Below, piece by piece: positions 41,398 through 50,073 of a DNA stretch of 64,000 nt. The stretch is from Bacillota bacterium (lineage in GTDB: Bacteria; Bacillota; Clostridia; Christensenellales; CAG-138): NCBI GenBank assembly GCA_023409435.1, contig JAEYHP010000081.1, positions 1 to 64,000 of the forward strand, written 5' to 3'. A model generated the notes under the pieces. The model was given only the letters and a program-made list of their open reading frames with translations. It made no database searches and was not told the DNA's origin. A program made the position numbers and the translations under genes. Position 1 is the stretch's first letter. Each line of letters starts with the position of its first letter.

Positions 41398-42270
41398 ATG
41401 GCGGGATTGAAAAAACCAACGGGCCTTGGGCGCGGCCTTGACGCGCTGCTGGGGGACTTTGATGCCACGGCCAGGCCGGACGCGGCGGGCATACGGGAGC
41501 TTGAAATCGGCAAGCTGTACCCCAACCCCGACCAGCCGCGCAAGGAGTTTGACAAGGAGCGCCTGGAGGAGCTTGCTGGTTCCTTAAAGCGCCACGGCAT
41601 GGTACAGCCCATCGTCGTGCGCAAAAACGGGGACCGGTACATAATCGTCACCGGTGAGCGCCGCTATCGCGCCGCTAAACTGGCGGGGTTGGAGAAGGTG
41701 CCCGTGGTGGTGCGGGATTTTGGTACCGATGAAATTTTGGAGATCGCGCTCATAGAAAACATCCAGCGCGAGAATCTAAACCCAATAGAGGAAGCCGCCG
41801 CCATTTCCTTTTTGATGCAGCAGCACGACCTCACGCAGGAGGAAGTCTCCGAGCGTCTAAGTAAGAGCCGCCCGGCGGTGGCGAACGCGCTTCGGCTATT
41901 GAACCTGCCCGAAGCTGTCAAGAAACTGGTACGCTCCGGCGCGCTTTCCGCGGGGCATGGCCGCGCGCTGGCAGTGCTGGAGGATGCTGCCGTGCAGGAA
42001 CGCCTGGCCCGGCAGGCGGCGGAAAGCCGCTGCTCCGTACGCGCTATAGAGCAGATGGTAAAGGTCGCGGCGGGGGAGGAAGCCAAAGAGAAAAAGCCCC
42101 GCAAAGAAAAACCCGTGGACGCCGACCTGTACGATGCGGAAGAGCGCATGCGCGAGCGCCTGGGCACAAAAGTAAAAATCACCGGCGGTAAAAAACGCGG
42201 CAAGATCGTCATAGAATATTTCAGCGCCGATGCGCTGCAGGATATTTACGAGGCGATATTGGGGAGATAG
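41398..42270 (+). CDS. parB: Chromosome partitioning protein ParB/Spo0J
   Basis: A 290-residue ParB: N-terminal ParA-activating GLGRGLDALLG, CTPase motifs ENIQRENLNPIEEA and GERRYRAAKLAG, the HTH LTQEEVSERLSKSRPAVANA for parS binding, and a C-terminal dimerisation domain after a KEKKPRKEKP linker. It loads at the three parS sites at 37.0, 38.5 and 40.3 kb and spreads along DNA. GAAGGAGG lies before ATG 41398. Confidence 0.97.
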   Translation: MAGLKKPTGLGRGLDALLGDFDATARPDAAGIRELEIGKLYPNPDQPRKEFDKERLEELAGSLKRHGMVQPIVVRKNGDRYIIVTGERRYRAAKLAGLEKVPVVVRDFGTDEILEIALIENIQRENLNPIEEAAAISFLMQQHDLTQEEVSERLSKSRPAVANALRLLNLPEAVKKLVRSGALSAGHGRALAVLEDAAVQERLARQAAESRCSVRAIEQMVKVAAGEEAKEKKPRKEKPVDADLYDAEERMRERLGTKVKITGGKKRGKIVIEYFSADALQDIYEAILGR

Positions 42271-42292
42271 CGCAAGAATTACTGATAACTAC

Positions 42293-42318
42293 AAAGGGGG
42301 CAGGCGCCTCCTTTTTTT
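42293..42318 (+). terminator. Intrinsic terminator of parAB
   Basis: AAAGGGGGC/GCCTCCTTT stem (9 bp, one G-T) with a 4-base loop and TTTTTTT, 23 bases after the parB stop. Confidence 0.8.
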
Positions 42319-42319
42319 A

Positions 42320-42376
42320 TTGACGGCATAAAATTTATGTGGTATATTTCTAACATAAAGTTGGAAATATGCCACA
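42320..42376 (+). promoter_or_regulatory. Promoter with long inverted-repeat operator
   Basis: TTGACG (42320-42325), 17 bp, TATATT (42343-42348). Inverted repeat TGTGGTATATTTCTAAC-N5-GTTGGAAATATGCCACA (42338-42376; two mismatches) covers the -10 box and start point, so a repressor, probably the XRE encoded in this operon, would block transcription. Confidence 0.8.
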
Positions 42377-42387
42377 TGGAGGACGCC

Positions 42388-42729
42388 ATGAAATGCAATC
42401 CTTTGGGCTTCTTATCTCTTCTGTCATTGCTGGGCGTATTAGGATTGGCGATAGGCGATAAGAGCATGCTGAGCGCATTTGGGTTTCTTGTTTACATTCG
42501 TTATTTCTTTGTAAGGCCGGATGAAATGTTCATGCACACCGTCCGAAGGTCCGCAAGTATCGGCTTCTTTTCAGGCGTTGCGGCGACTGGCATCGCATTG
42601 GCGCTGCGCGCGCTTGCGCCGGAGTTGGTTATGGGCCGCATGGTGCTTTCGGCCTGTTTCGTTGTTTCCGTATTCTCCTTTACGGGCGCGCTGGTGGTGC
42701 TGGAGCTGCGGGAGCAACGGGGAGAGTAA
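42388..42729 (+). CDS. DUF3796-like small membrane protein
   Basis: A 113-residue protein with about four helices (LSLLSLLGVLGLAIG; FGFLVYIRYFFV; FSGVAATGIALALRALA; VLSACFVVSVFSFTGALVVL). The FLVYIRYFFVRPDEMF segment following a short start MKCNPLGFLSLLSLLGVLGL matches DUF3796 proteins, which usually sit next to small XRE regulators, as here. GGAGG lies 6 bases before ATG 42388. Role unknown; possibly a membrane signal sensor for the XRE. Confidence 0.8.
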   Translation: MKCNPLGFLSLLSLLGVLGLAIGDKSMLSAFGFLVYIRYFFVRPDEMFMHTVRRSASIGFFSGVAATGIALALRALAPELVMGRMVLSACFVVSVFSFTGALVVLELREQRGE

Positions 42730-42731
42730 CC

Positions 42732-42941
42732 ATGGCGCTCATCACAAAAATGCGTGAATACCGCGCAAAACACAATATGAAGCAGGAGGAGCTTGCCGCT
42801 TTGGTGGGCGTGCGGCGGGAAACCATTGTCAATCTGGAGAACGGGAGATATAATCCCTCCCTGAAGCTGGCGATGGATATCACAAAAGTATTCTCCTGCA
42901 CGGTGGAAGAGCTGTTTCAATTCAGCGGGGAGGAAGCATGA
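42732..42941 (+). CDS. XRE-family HTH regulator (YozG-like)
   Basis: A 69-residue HTH protein (MREYRAKHNMKQEELAALVG; RRETIVNLENGRYNPSLKLA). It is the same size and type as the XRE at 4418, also paired with a small membrane protein. It begins 3 bases after the DUF3796 stop and overlaps the M23 gene by ATGA (42938-42941). It probably binds the inverted repeat at 42338-42376. Confidence 0.9.
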   Translation: MALITKMREYRAKHNMKQEELAALVGVRRETIVNLENGRYNPSLKLAMDITKVFSCTVEELFQFSGEEA

Positions 42942-43807
42942 GAAGCAGAGCGATGCGTATCTTTTCCGGATTGAAGTATGTGGGCTTGCTTGGTCTGCCC
43001 GGCTTGGTTTCTGAACATCCGGTATTCGATTACCTGTGGCTGTTCTGGCTCTTTGGGTTGCTGGAAATTTTCTGTAACGCACCGTTGTTTGTACAATCTC
43101 TCGGGCAGATCTGGGGGATGATATACGTCCCCCTGCGCTATGGAAAAAACATTCCCGGCAAAGACAATTACCGCTGCAAAATTCAATATTCCCTGCCGTT
43201 TTTCTGCGCCTGGACGGTGGTGAACGGCAGTGTGGAAAAAGCGTATTCCCATTCCTGGGATATCCCTGCACAGCGCTATGCGTATGACTTTATTGTGTTG
43301 GACGAATCCGGTAAAAGTTACGCGGAGGATACGAAGCGGGCGGAAAGCTACCACTGCTACGGCAGGGAGATATTAGCCCCCGCGGACGGAGAAGTGGCAG
43401 AATTGAGGGGGAATTACAAGGAAAGCCGTATTTCCGGAAACGGCCGGGCGGATTGCGCCGCGCCCGATATGCGCGGCAACTACGTCCTTATCCGCCACGT
43501 GGAAGGGGAATACAGCCTGCTGGCGCATTTGCAGCCGGGCAGCATCCGCGTCAAGGTAGGGGATTTGGTAAAACGGGGGCAGGGTATCGCCCGCTGCGGG
43601 AACTCCGGCAACAGCTCCGAGCCGCACCTGCACTTTCAACTACAGAACGGCGTGAGTTTTACTTGCTCGGCAGGGCTCCCGATTACATTTACAGATGTTG
43701 CAGCCGCTTCCGTTCCCAACTACGACGCAATGGACCCGCGTCCTGTACCGCCCATGCCCGCACAACCGGGGCATATTGCGCGCGGGCAGCTTGTGCGCAA
43801 TGCCTAA
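42938..43807 (+). CDS. Membrane-anchored M23 (LytM-like) peptidase
   Basis: A 289-residue protein with N-terminal hydrophobic segments (LKYVGLLGLPGLVS; YLWLFWLFGLLEIF; residues about 9-50) and a C-terminal M23 domain. Metal ligands are visible as His in KAYSHSW, Asp in RYAYDF and the HLHF motif in SSEPHLHFQLQ; the glycine-rich DLVKRGQGIARCGNSGN is typical. It would cut peptidoglycan cross-links outside the cell, or be a fold relative with another role. Translationally coupled to the XRE gene, an unusual partner for a cell-wall hydrolase. Confidence 0.88.
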   Translation: MRSRAMRIFSGLKYVGLLGLPGLVSEHPVFDYLWLFWLFGLLEIFCNAPLFVQSLGQIWGMIYVPLRYGKNIPGKDNYRCKIQYSLPFFCAWTVVNGSVEKAYSHSWDIPAQRYAYDFIVLDESGKSYAEDTKRAESYHCYGREILAPADGEVAELRGNYKESRISGNGRADCAAPDMRGNYVLIRHVEGEYSLLAHLQPGSIRVKVGDLVKRGQGIARCGNSGNSSEPHLHFQLQNGVSFTCSAGLPITFTDVAAASVPNYDAMDPRPVPPMPAQPGHIARGQLVRNA

Positions 43808-43917
43808 AACAATAGGGAAAGCTGGGCTTCCCGTTTTATTGGTGGAAAAGCGCCCGGTGCAGTCCGGGACGGGCGTGCTATAATAGAGTTCAGGACAGAA
43901 GGTTTGGTGAGAAAGAC

Positions 43918-44454
43918 ATGAAAACGCTATTGCACGCCTGCTGCGCACCCTGTTCTATAGAATGCGTCAATACGTTGCGCAACGAAGGCATAGAGCCCAC
44001 GCTCTATTGGTACAACCCCAACATCCATCCGTTTACGGAGTACCGGAGCCGGAAGGAAACGCTTGTTGCATACGCAGAAAGTAATGCGCTCCAATACGTG
44101 CTGCGGGATGAATACGGTCTCAGGCCGTTCCTGGCTGCGGTGACGCCGGAGCTTGATCGCCGCTGCGCGCGCTGTTACGAAATGCGGCTGGAAGGAACCG
44201 CGCGCTATGCCGCGGAGAACGGTTATGAACAGTTTTCCACAACGCTGTTGATAAGCCCCTATCAGAACCACGAGCTGCTGCGGGAGACGGGGGAGAATAT
44301 GGCGAAAAAATACGGCATCGCATTTTTATATCGGGATTTCCGCCCGCATTTTAGGGATGGGCAGCAAAAGGCGAGGGAATTTGGGCTTTACATGCAAAAA
44401 TATTGCGGCTGCATCTTCAGCGAAGAGGAACGGTATCAGAAGAAAAAGAAATAG
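43918..44454 (+). CDS. queH: Epoxyqueuosine reductase QueH
   Basis: A 178-residue protein of the DUF208 family, now known as QueH, with its full Cys complement: HACCAPCSIEC at residues 7-17, CARCYEMRL mid-protein and CGCIFSEEER at the end, the ligands for an Fe-S cluster plus a second metal. It reduces epoxyqueuosine in tRNA to queuosine, replacing the cobalamin-dependent QueG. A TGCTATAAT extended -10 at 43876-43884 gives it its own promoter. The terminator at 44476 follows. Confidence 0.93.
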   Translation: MKTLLHACCAPCSIECVNTLRNEGIEPTLYWYNPNIHPFTEYRSRKETLVAYAESNALQYVLRDEYGLRPFLAAVTPELDRRCARCYEMRLEGTARYAAENGYEQFSTTLLISPYQNHELLRETGENMAKKYGIAFLYRDFRPHFRDGQQKAREFGLYMQKYCGCIFSEEERYQKKKK

Positions 44455-44475
44455 CTCATAATGAAAGCATATGAA

Positions 44476-44520
44476 AAGCCCGTGCAGGGGGCGGTACTAT
44501 CCGCCTTTATGCACGGGCTT
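44476..44520. terminator. Bidirectional hairpin terminator
   Basis: AAGCCCGTGCA and TGCACGGGCTT, with inner GGCGG/CCGCC pairing. Lies between queH and the convergent ABC transporter genes. Confidence 0.75.
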
Positions 44521-44538
44521 CGTTGCTCGGTTATCGCA

Positions 44539-46275
44539 TTATGCGTTGATCGCCCAGTCCGCGCTTTGGCGCTGGAGGGAGACCATGCGGCGGTAGAGGC
44601 CGTTTTGCGCATAGAGCGCGTCCGGCACACCCTGTTCGCGCACATGGCCGTCTTGCAGCACCACGATATGATGAGCGCCCGCCACGGTGCGCATGCGGTG
44701 GGCGATAATGAGCACCGTCTTATCCTGAATAAGCGTGGAAAGTGCCACCTGGATCTCGGTTTCGTTTTCCACGTCCAGAGAGGCCGTCGCTTCGTCAAGC
44801 AGGATCACGGGCGCGTTTTTCAAAAGCGCTCGGGCAATGGAAATGCGCTGCCGCTCGCCGCCCGAAAGCGTGGCGCCGTTTTCGCCGATGACGGTATCGT
44901 ATCCTTCCGGGAAGCGGCGTACGAACGCGTCGCACTGCGCGGCGCGGGCGGCGGCGTAAACTTCCTCATCCGTCGCGTCCCGCTTTCCGATACGGATGTT
45001 GGCCATGATGGTATCGCGGAAGAGAACCACATCCTGGAACACGATGGCGAACGCCTTCAACAGTGTTTCCGGCTCCACGGAGTTGACGTCCACCCCGCCG
45101 ATCGTCACCCTGCCGCCGTTCACGTCCCAGAAACGGGCGGCAAGCTTGGCGGCCGTGCTCTTGCCCGAGCCGGAAGGCCCCACAAGCGCCGTGACCTCGC
45201 CCTGTTTGGCGGTAAAGGAGACATCTTTTAATACCTGGTCTTCATTATAAGAAAAAGTGACATGCTCAAAGCGGATGTCGTAGCCGTCCGGGTGGAATTC
45301 GGTCCCGCCCTCCTGCACCGGCTGGTTTTCAATTTCCTGCATGCGGCCGATGTTCACCTTGGCGTTGAATATCTCCGCAAGCTGCATGAGCACCGTGGCG
45401 AGCGGGTCATAGAGCCTTGACGCGGCAAGCAGGAACGCAAGGTACTGCAGGAACAAAATTTCCCCGGAAATGAGAAGCGTGGCGCCTGTCAAAATAACAA
45501 GTGCAAGGCCCAGCCGCAGCACGGCCTGCGCGGATATCACGAAGGAGCCGGTTACAAGCTCCGTCCGGATGCAAGCTTTCACTACGTTATCAAATTTTTT
45601 GTTGAGCGTTTCCAAGTATTCCGCCTCGCGGTTGCAGGCCTTGATCTCCCGCATGGTCTCAAGCGCTTCCTGTATGCCGTCTGCGGCGGCGAGCTTTGCG
45701 GAATATTTTTTGTTGCTCATCTTCTGCTGGAGCCTGCGGCTCCCTACCACCAGCAGCAGCGCTGCCGGCAGAGGCAGGAACAGCGCGAGCGCCATATGCC
45801 ACTCATAGAAGAACAGCCCGATGGTGACGAGCAATATGGAGATGATTGCGCCGAAAAGCTGCGGGATAGCGTGGGAGAACGTATGCTCCAGCTCCGTGCA
45901 GGTGCCCATCATGGCGGTGGTCAGCTCCGAAAGGTCGCGCTGGCCAAAGAAGGAAAGCGGCAGTTTGCGCAGCTTTTCCGCCATGGTGATGCGGCGGTTC
46001 GCGCTCTCATTATAGGCGGAAACGTAGGTTTCGGCGTACTCAATGCTGTGAATCCAATAGATGACCAGCAGCAAAAGTGCGGCAAGCCCGGTATAGAGCC
46101 ATACGCTCACGGACGCCTGCGGTACTCCGAACACCGGGCGCAGCAGTTGTTCCAGCAGCATGAACAGCAGCGTCACGGGCAGCATCAAAGAGAGGTTCGC
46201 GCCCGTGCAGGCGGCAATGCCGCGCTTTAAGTCCCGGTCGCCTTGCTCGCTTAAGGCAAACAGCTTACGAAACAT
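44539..46275 (-). CDS. ABC transporter permease/ATPase (YbtQ/IrtB-like half)
   Basis: A 578-residue fused transporter: six-helix exporter-fold domain (residues about 20-310) then ATPase with Walker A GPSGSGKST, signature LSGGERQRISIARA, Walker B VILLDEATASLD and H-loop IIAHRM. ATG 46275 has GGAGAAAAG upstream and overlaps the partner gene by 11 bases, so the two halves form a heterodimer. The exporter fold with this gene pairing resembles siderophore importers YbtPQ/IrtAB; the metal-type operator upstream supports iron acquisition. Confidence 0.9.
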   Translation of the reverse strand: MFRKLFALSEQGDRDLKRGIAACTGANLSLMLPVTLLFMLLEQLLRPVFGVPQASVSVWLYTGLAALLLLVIYWIHSIEYAETYVSAYNESANRRITMAEKLRKLPLSFFGQRDLSELTTAMMGTCTELEHTFSHAIPQLFGAIISILLVTIGLFFYEWHMALALFLPLPAALLLVVGSRRLQQKMSNKKYSAKLAAADGIQEALETMREIKACNREAEYLETLNKKFDNVVKACIRTELVTGSFVISAQAVLRLGLALVILTGATLLISGEILFLQYLAFLLAASRLYDPLATVLMQLAEIFNAKVNIGRMQEIENQPVQEGGTEFHPDGYDIRFEHVTFSYNEDQVLKDVSFTAKQGEVTALVGPSGSGKSTAAKLAARFWDVNGGRVTIGGVDVNSVEPETLLKAFAIVFQDVVLFRDTIMANIRIGKRDATDEEVYAAARAAQCDAFVRRFPEGYDTVIGENGATLSGGERQRISIARALLKNAPVILLDEATASLDVENETEIQVALSTLIQDKTVLIIAHRMRTVAGAHHIVVLQDGHVREQGVPDALYAQNGLYRRMVSLQRQSADWAINA

Positions 46276-48073
46276 GGCTTTTCTCCTTTCCCACGCCCCA
46301 GGCGGCGGCACGTTCGTATTCGTTCCACATGGCGGCGTACATGCCGCCTTTTTGGATGAGTTCGTCATGCGCGCCCTGCTCCAGAAGTTCCCCTTCATTG
46401 AGCACGAATATCGTATCCGCATGCCGCACGGTGGAAAGCCGGTGGGCGATCATCAGCACCGTCTTGCCTTTCGTAAGTGCCTCAAACGCCCGCTGGATCT
46501 TCACTTCGTTTTCCGGGTCCGCAAACGCTGTGGCTTCGTCCAGCACGATGATGGGGGAGTCCTTCAATATGGCGCGCGCAAGCGCGATGCGCTGTGCCTC
46601 GCCGCCGGAGAGGTAGACGCCTTTTGTGCCCACCACGGTGTCGATGCCCTGGGGCAGCTTTTCGAAAATATCGCCGCATTGTGCGGCTTCAGCTGCATGA
46701 AGCGCCTCCTCCCGCGTGGCTTCCGGGCGTGCCGCGCGGATATTATCTAAAAGGCTCGCCTTAAACAGCCGGGTGTTCTGGAACGCAAAGGAGACGGTAT
46801 CCATCAGCGTCTTGTGCGCGATATCCCGCACATCCGCACCGCCAAGGAGCACAGCGCCCTCGTCTATGTCATAGAACCGGGGAATGAGATGCACCGCGGT
46901 CGTCTTTCCGCCGCCGGAAGGGCCGACAAGCGCCACGGTCTGCCCCTCCTTTACAAAAAAGGAAAGGTTCTTCACCGCGGGCACGCCGCCGCCGGGATAG
47001 GTAAAGGAAACGTTGCGGAATTCCACGGAAGCATTTTCAGGCGCGTTCGGGCGTTCCGGCTGGGGCAGCGGCTTTTCATTGAGGATCGAATCTACCCGCC
47101 GAACGCATTCCTGCGCGATGAGAAAGTAACTGCCCGCGTACATCATCTTGTTGAGCATCATGGCGCAGGCCGGGGTAAACAGGATATAGAAGATCACGCT
47201 CAAAAGAATGTGCAGATAGCTTCCTGTATCCGCTACGTTGCTCGTCAGCAGAATTCCCGCCGGAATCAGCAAAAAGAACGTGCCGTGTATGATGGTGGTA
47301 AACAGAGTCATCGGCGTGCGCCAGGAAAGCGTATAGGCGGCCACATATTTTTTGTAGCTCATGATGGAAGCGTAAAAATTTTTAAAGGAATGCACCGTCT
47401 GGGAAAACACCTTTACCACCGAGATGCCGCGCACATACTCCACAGCCTCCCGGTTCATATCCTCCAGGGAGTTTTGGTATTTCTTCAGAAATCCCGAGTT
47501 CTCCTGGTTCATCATCTTCATTTCGATTACAAAGCCGATGATGAGTGGGATAAGGCTCAATAAGCCCAGGCGCCAGTCAAATAGAAACAGCATGGCGAGT
47601 ATGGCAAACGGGGTCACGAACGAGCCGATGAGGTCGGGTATCTGATGCGCGACGAACATTTCCGTCTGCGCCGTGTTTTCGTCTATGATTTTCCTCAGCC
47701 TGCCCGTGGTGTTCTGCGAAAAATACCCGAGAGGAAGCATTGTGAGGTGCCGCATCAGCACAACCTGCATGTTACGCATGGTGTAAAACGCCGCAAGATG
47801 CGAGCACATCAGGGAAGCAAAGTAGAGCAGGAGCGCCCCTAGCGCGAGCCCTACCGCCAGCCAGCCGTAATAGATCAGCTTGGTGGCCAGAAGCGGCGTG
47901 TTGGTGATAAGCGCCGTCAAGGCCTCCTGCAGTACAAAGTATACGCATACAAACGGGGAAAGCATCAGCACGGCAGATAGCGCGGAAAACACGCCGGAGA
48001 GCGTCACAAGCGGCCTGTGCGCCCCGGCAAACTCCAAAAGCCGCGGGATGCCGGTCTTCTTTTTATGTTCCAT
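46265..48073 (-). CDS. ABC transporter permease/ATPase (YbtP/IrtA-like half)
   Basis: A 602-residue fused transporter. Transmembrane domain about residues 15-320, then Walker A GPSGGGKTT, signature LSGGEAQRIALARA, Walker B IIVLDEATAFADPENE (FADPENE replaces the usual SLD-TETE, as in the YbtPQ/IrtAB group) and H-loop IAHRLST. It is the first gene of the two-gene operon, driven by a promoter overlapping the GGTTAG-N6-CTAACC operator. Likely cargo: ferric siderophore or another metal chelate; the sequence does not prove direction. Confidence 0.9.
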   Translation of the reverse strand: MEHKKKTGIPRLLEFAGAHRPLVTLSGVFSALSAVLMLSPFVCVYFVLQEALTALITNTPLLATKLIYYGWLAVGLALGALLLYFASLMCSHLAAFYTMRNMQVVLMRHLTMLPLGYFSQNTTGRLRKIIDENTAQTEMFVAHQIPDLIGSFVTPFAILAMLFLFDWRLGLLSLIPLIIGFVIEMKMMNQENSGFLKKYQNSLEDMNREAVEYVRGISVVKVFSQTVHSFKNFYASIMSYKKYVAAYTLSWRTPMTLFTTIIHGTFFLLIPAGILLTSNVADTGSYLHILLSVIFYILFTPACAMMLNKMMYAGSYFLIAQECVRRVDSILNEKPLPQPERPNAPENASVEFRNVSFTYPGGGVPAVKNLSFFVKEGQTVALVGPSGGGKTTAVHLIPRFYDIDEGAVLLGGADVRDIAHKTLMDTVSFAFQNTRLFKASLLDNIRAARPEATREEALHAAEAAQCGDIFEKLPQGIDTVVGTKGVYLSGGEAQRIALARAILKDSPIIVLDEATAFADPENEVKIQRAFEALTKGKTVLMIAHRLSTVRHADTIFVLNEGELLEQGAHDELIQKGGMYAAMWNEYERAAAWGVGKEKSHVS

Positions 48074-48115
48074 GGTACCTCCTTTTTACATTGGCAGTTC
48101 ACCCTGATCCTATCG

Positions 48116-48133
48116 GGTTAGCGATATCTAACC
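48116..48133. promoter_or_regulatory. Palindromic operator of the ABC pair (GRTTAG-N6-CTAAC family)
   Basis: GGTTAGCGATATCTAACC, just downstream of the minus-strand -10 TATACAAT (near 48145). Matching sites occur at 49659 and 49728. Confidence 0.75.
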
Positions 48134-48310
48134 AATGCGATTGTATAGCAGGCCACTGGGGTTTTCCACTCCAAAAGGACGCGTCCTGCTCCAAAAGGAC
48201 GGGCGCGTCATTCCGGTATATATGTGGGGCATAGAAAGAAAAGAAATTGACGTAAGAGATGGGGGTTCTTAGGGGCTTCCCGGAAAGAAGATGTCGAGAA
48301 AAGAGCGTAG

Positions 48311-49276
48311 TTACAAACGCTTTATGCGCCTGCTTTGACGGTATTGGGAAGGGGAGACGCCCATGACCCCGCGGAAGGCGGCGGAAAACTTGCTAGCGTT
48401 TTCATACCCCACATCGGCGGCGATGGCCGCGATGCTCTTTCTTCCGCCTTCCAGGGAAGCAGCTGCCGCCTGCATGCGGCATTCCCGTAAAAATGCGTAT
48501 ATGGTTTGGCCGTAGATGGCTTTGAACGCGGTTTTTAACAGCGTGGAGCCGATGGAATACCTGGCGCAAAGCTGTTCTATAGGCAGATGGACGTCCGGCT
48601 GGCGCAGAATACCGTCGTGCAGCGCGCGCACACTCAAAGCGATCTCTTTCCGGAAGTACGGCACGCCGCAGGGGCTTTCTTCCGGCATATCCCGCAGCAG
48701 CAGCAGGATCTCGAGCACCTTCAAAAGCGCGTAATCTTCGTTAAGCGCTTCCTCCTGCGCGTACAGGCAGTCAAACGCCTGGGCGATTGCCGGGGTGGAG
48801 CGGTTGACGAAGCCATCCCCTTCCCCACACAGCCGCCGTCGCAGGCGGCCTAAATCCAGCCGGATATCAGGGAACGCGCGCGCAAAGGCCTGCTGTGCCG
48901 TGGGCAGATCCAAAATAATGGCCGCCCCTTCATATACGTTGAGCGGAAAGCTGGAGGAAGCGGCGGGGTGCCCCATCATGTTGACGCAGATATCCCCCGC
49001 GGCAAGGTAGGCGTAGCTGCCTTTGCGGAATTCGCATTCAAAGCGCCCATACCGGCAATGGTTGATTTCCATCAGCGTGCCGATGATTGGGGACTGCGTC
49101 AGACAGCTTTCCGCGTCGTACCGGCTGTAAACAAGGTCCACACCGGGCAGCAGCGCGTAGCGCTTCATGCAGCCTGTCCCGCCCAGGCAGGGCATGCGGT
49201 AGAGGGAACAGATCCCTTCCTGCGAAAGCACCTCCAAGGGTATGCCGTAGACGCGCTCTTCCGTCTTTTGTTTCAA
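48311..49276 (-). CDS. AraC-family transcriptional regulator
   Basis: A 321-residue protein. The C-terminal 100 residues form the two-HTH AraC domain (LPIEQLCARYSIGSTLLKTA; FLRECRMQAAAASLEGGRKS; IAAIAADVGYENASKFSAAF; GVMGVSPSQYRQSRR). The N-terminal part is a cupin-like ligand domain of the type seen in siderophore-responsive regulators (YbtA/PchR-like); SRYDAESC and YLAAGDICVNMMG fit that group. It lies beside the YbtPQ-like transporter, which suggests it activates that operon when the substrate is present. Confidence 0.9.
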   Translation of the reverse strand: MKQKTEERVYGIPLEVLSQEGICSLYRMPCLGGTGCMKRYALLPGVDLVYSRYDAESCLTQSPIIGTLMEINHCRYGRFECEFRKGSYAYLAAGDICVNMMGHPAASSSFPLNVYEGAAIILDLPTAQQAFARAFPDIRLDLGRLRRRLCGEGDGFVNRSTPAIAQAFDCLYAQEEALNEDYALLKVLEILLLLRDMPEESPCGVPYFRKEIALSVRALHDGILRQPDVHLPIEQLCARYSIGSTLLKTAFKAIYGQTIYAFLRECRMQAAAASLEGGRKSIAAIAADVGYENASKFSAAFRGVMGVSPSQYRQSRRIKRL

Positions 49277-49612
49277 AGCCTAGCGTTCCTTTCTCGCATT
49301 GTATTTCCTTGCACCGCGCAACTCTTTGCGTAAATACCGCTGCAGCAAAAACAGCGCCGCGTACAGCAGCAGTAAGCCAAGCAAAGCGGGTAACATATCG
49401 TACGCCCCCAATCGAAAGAGGAAAGCCATATCTACTCCATTTCGCGCTTCCGTGCCGCAGCAAAGATGTCACCGAAAGGCTGCATGCGGAAACAACTTTT
49501 TCTGCTATCAAACTATTTTGCGGCGGGCCAAAACGTGCCTGCCCAGAAGATTCTTCTCCAGCCGTGTTAGCCGGGGATTACAAGAGGGAATGCTGTAAAT
49601 CCCTTTGTTTTC

Positions 49613-49745
49613 TTGACGCGGGCGCGGCCTCATGCTAAAATCCTACCATACTAGTAATGATTAGATGCCTCTAACCATATAGTAATACATCAGAATGGCT
49701 GCCGTACATTCTTTTTCTTAAACAATTGGTTAGAGGAGACTAACA
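49613..49745 (+). promoter_or_regulatory. Promoter and two palindromic operators of the DUF2325-DUF3793 operon
   Basis: TTGACG (49613-49618), 17 bp, TAAAAT (49636-49641, extended TGC). Operators GATTAGATGCCTCTAACC (49659-49676, about +11) and GGTTAGAGGAGACTAACA (49728-49745, just before the RBS) share GRTTAG-N6-CTAAC with the site at 48116. This is the spacing expected for a metal-dependent repressor. Confidence 0.75.
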
Positions 49746-49769
49746 AAAGAAAACGAAAGGAGCCGGAGT

Positions 49770-50066
49770 ATGAGCGTTGTAATCGTGGGCGGGAACTGCA
49801 AAATGCACCATCTGTATAAATCGTGCTGTGAAGATTATGGCTGCACGGCCAAGGTGTTTACGCAGATGAAAGGAGAGCTAAAGCGCAAGATCGGTTCGCC
49901 GGATTTGCTGATACTTTTCACGGATACGGTTTCCCACAAAATGGTGGAGTGCGCCATGTGCGAGGCGAAGCGCGCAAACGCATGTGTGGAGCGCGTGCAT
50001 AGTAGCAGCATTTCCGCTTTAAGAAGCATACTCTCCTCGCATTTTGAACAGGTGCAGCGCGCATAA
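49770..50066 (+). CDS. DUF2325 family protein
   Basis: A 98-residue protein beginning SVVIVGGNCKMHHLYKSCCE, a Rossmann-like start with a conserved Cys pattern, then PDLLILFTDTVSHKMVECAM and VERVHSSSISALRSIL. This is the DUF2325 pattern: a small nucleotide-binding-like fold of unknown function, often next to iron genes in Firmicutes. GGAGCCGGAG precedes the ATG. First gene of an operon with DUF3793. Confidence 0.85.
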   Translation: MSVVIVGGNCKMHHLYKSCCEDYGCTAKVFTQMKGELKRKIGSPDLLILFTDTVSHKMVECAMCEAKRANACVERVHSSSISALRSILSSHFEQVQRA

Positions 50067-50073
50067 TATACAC

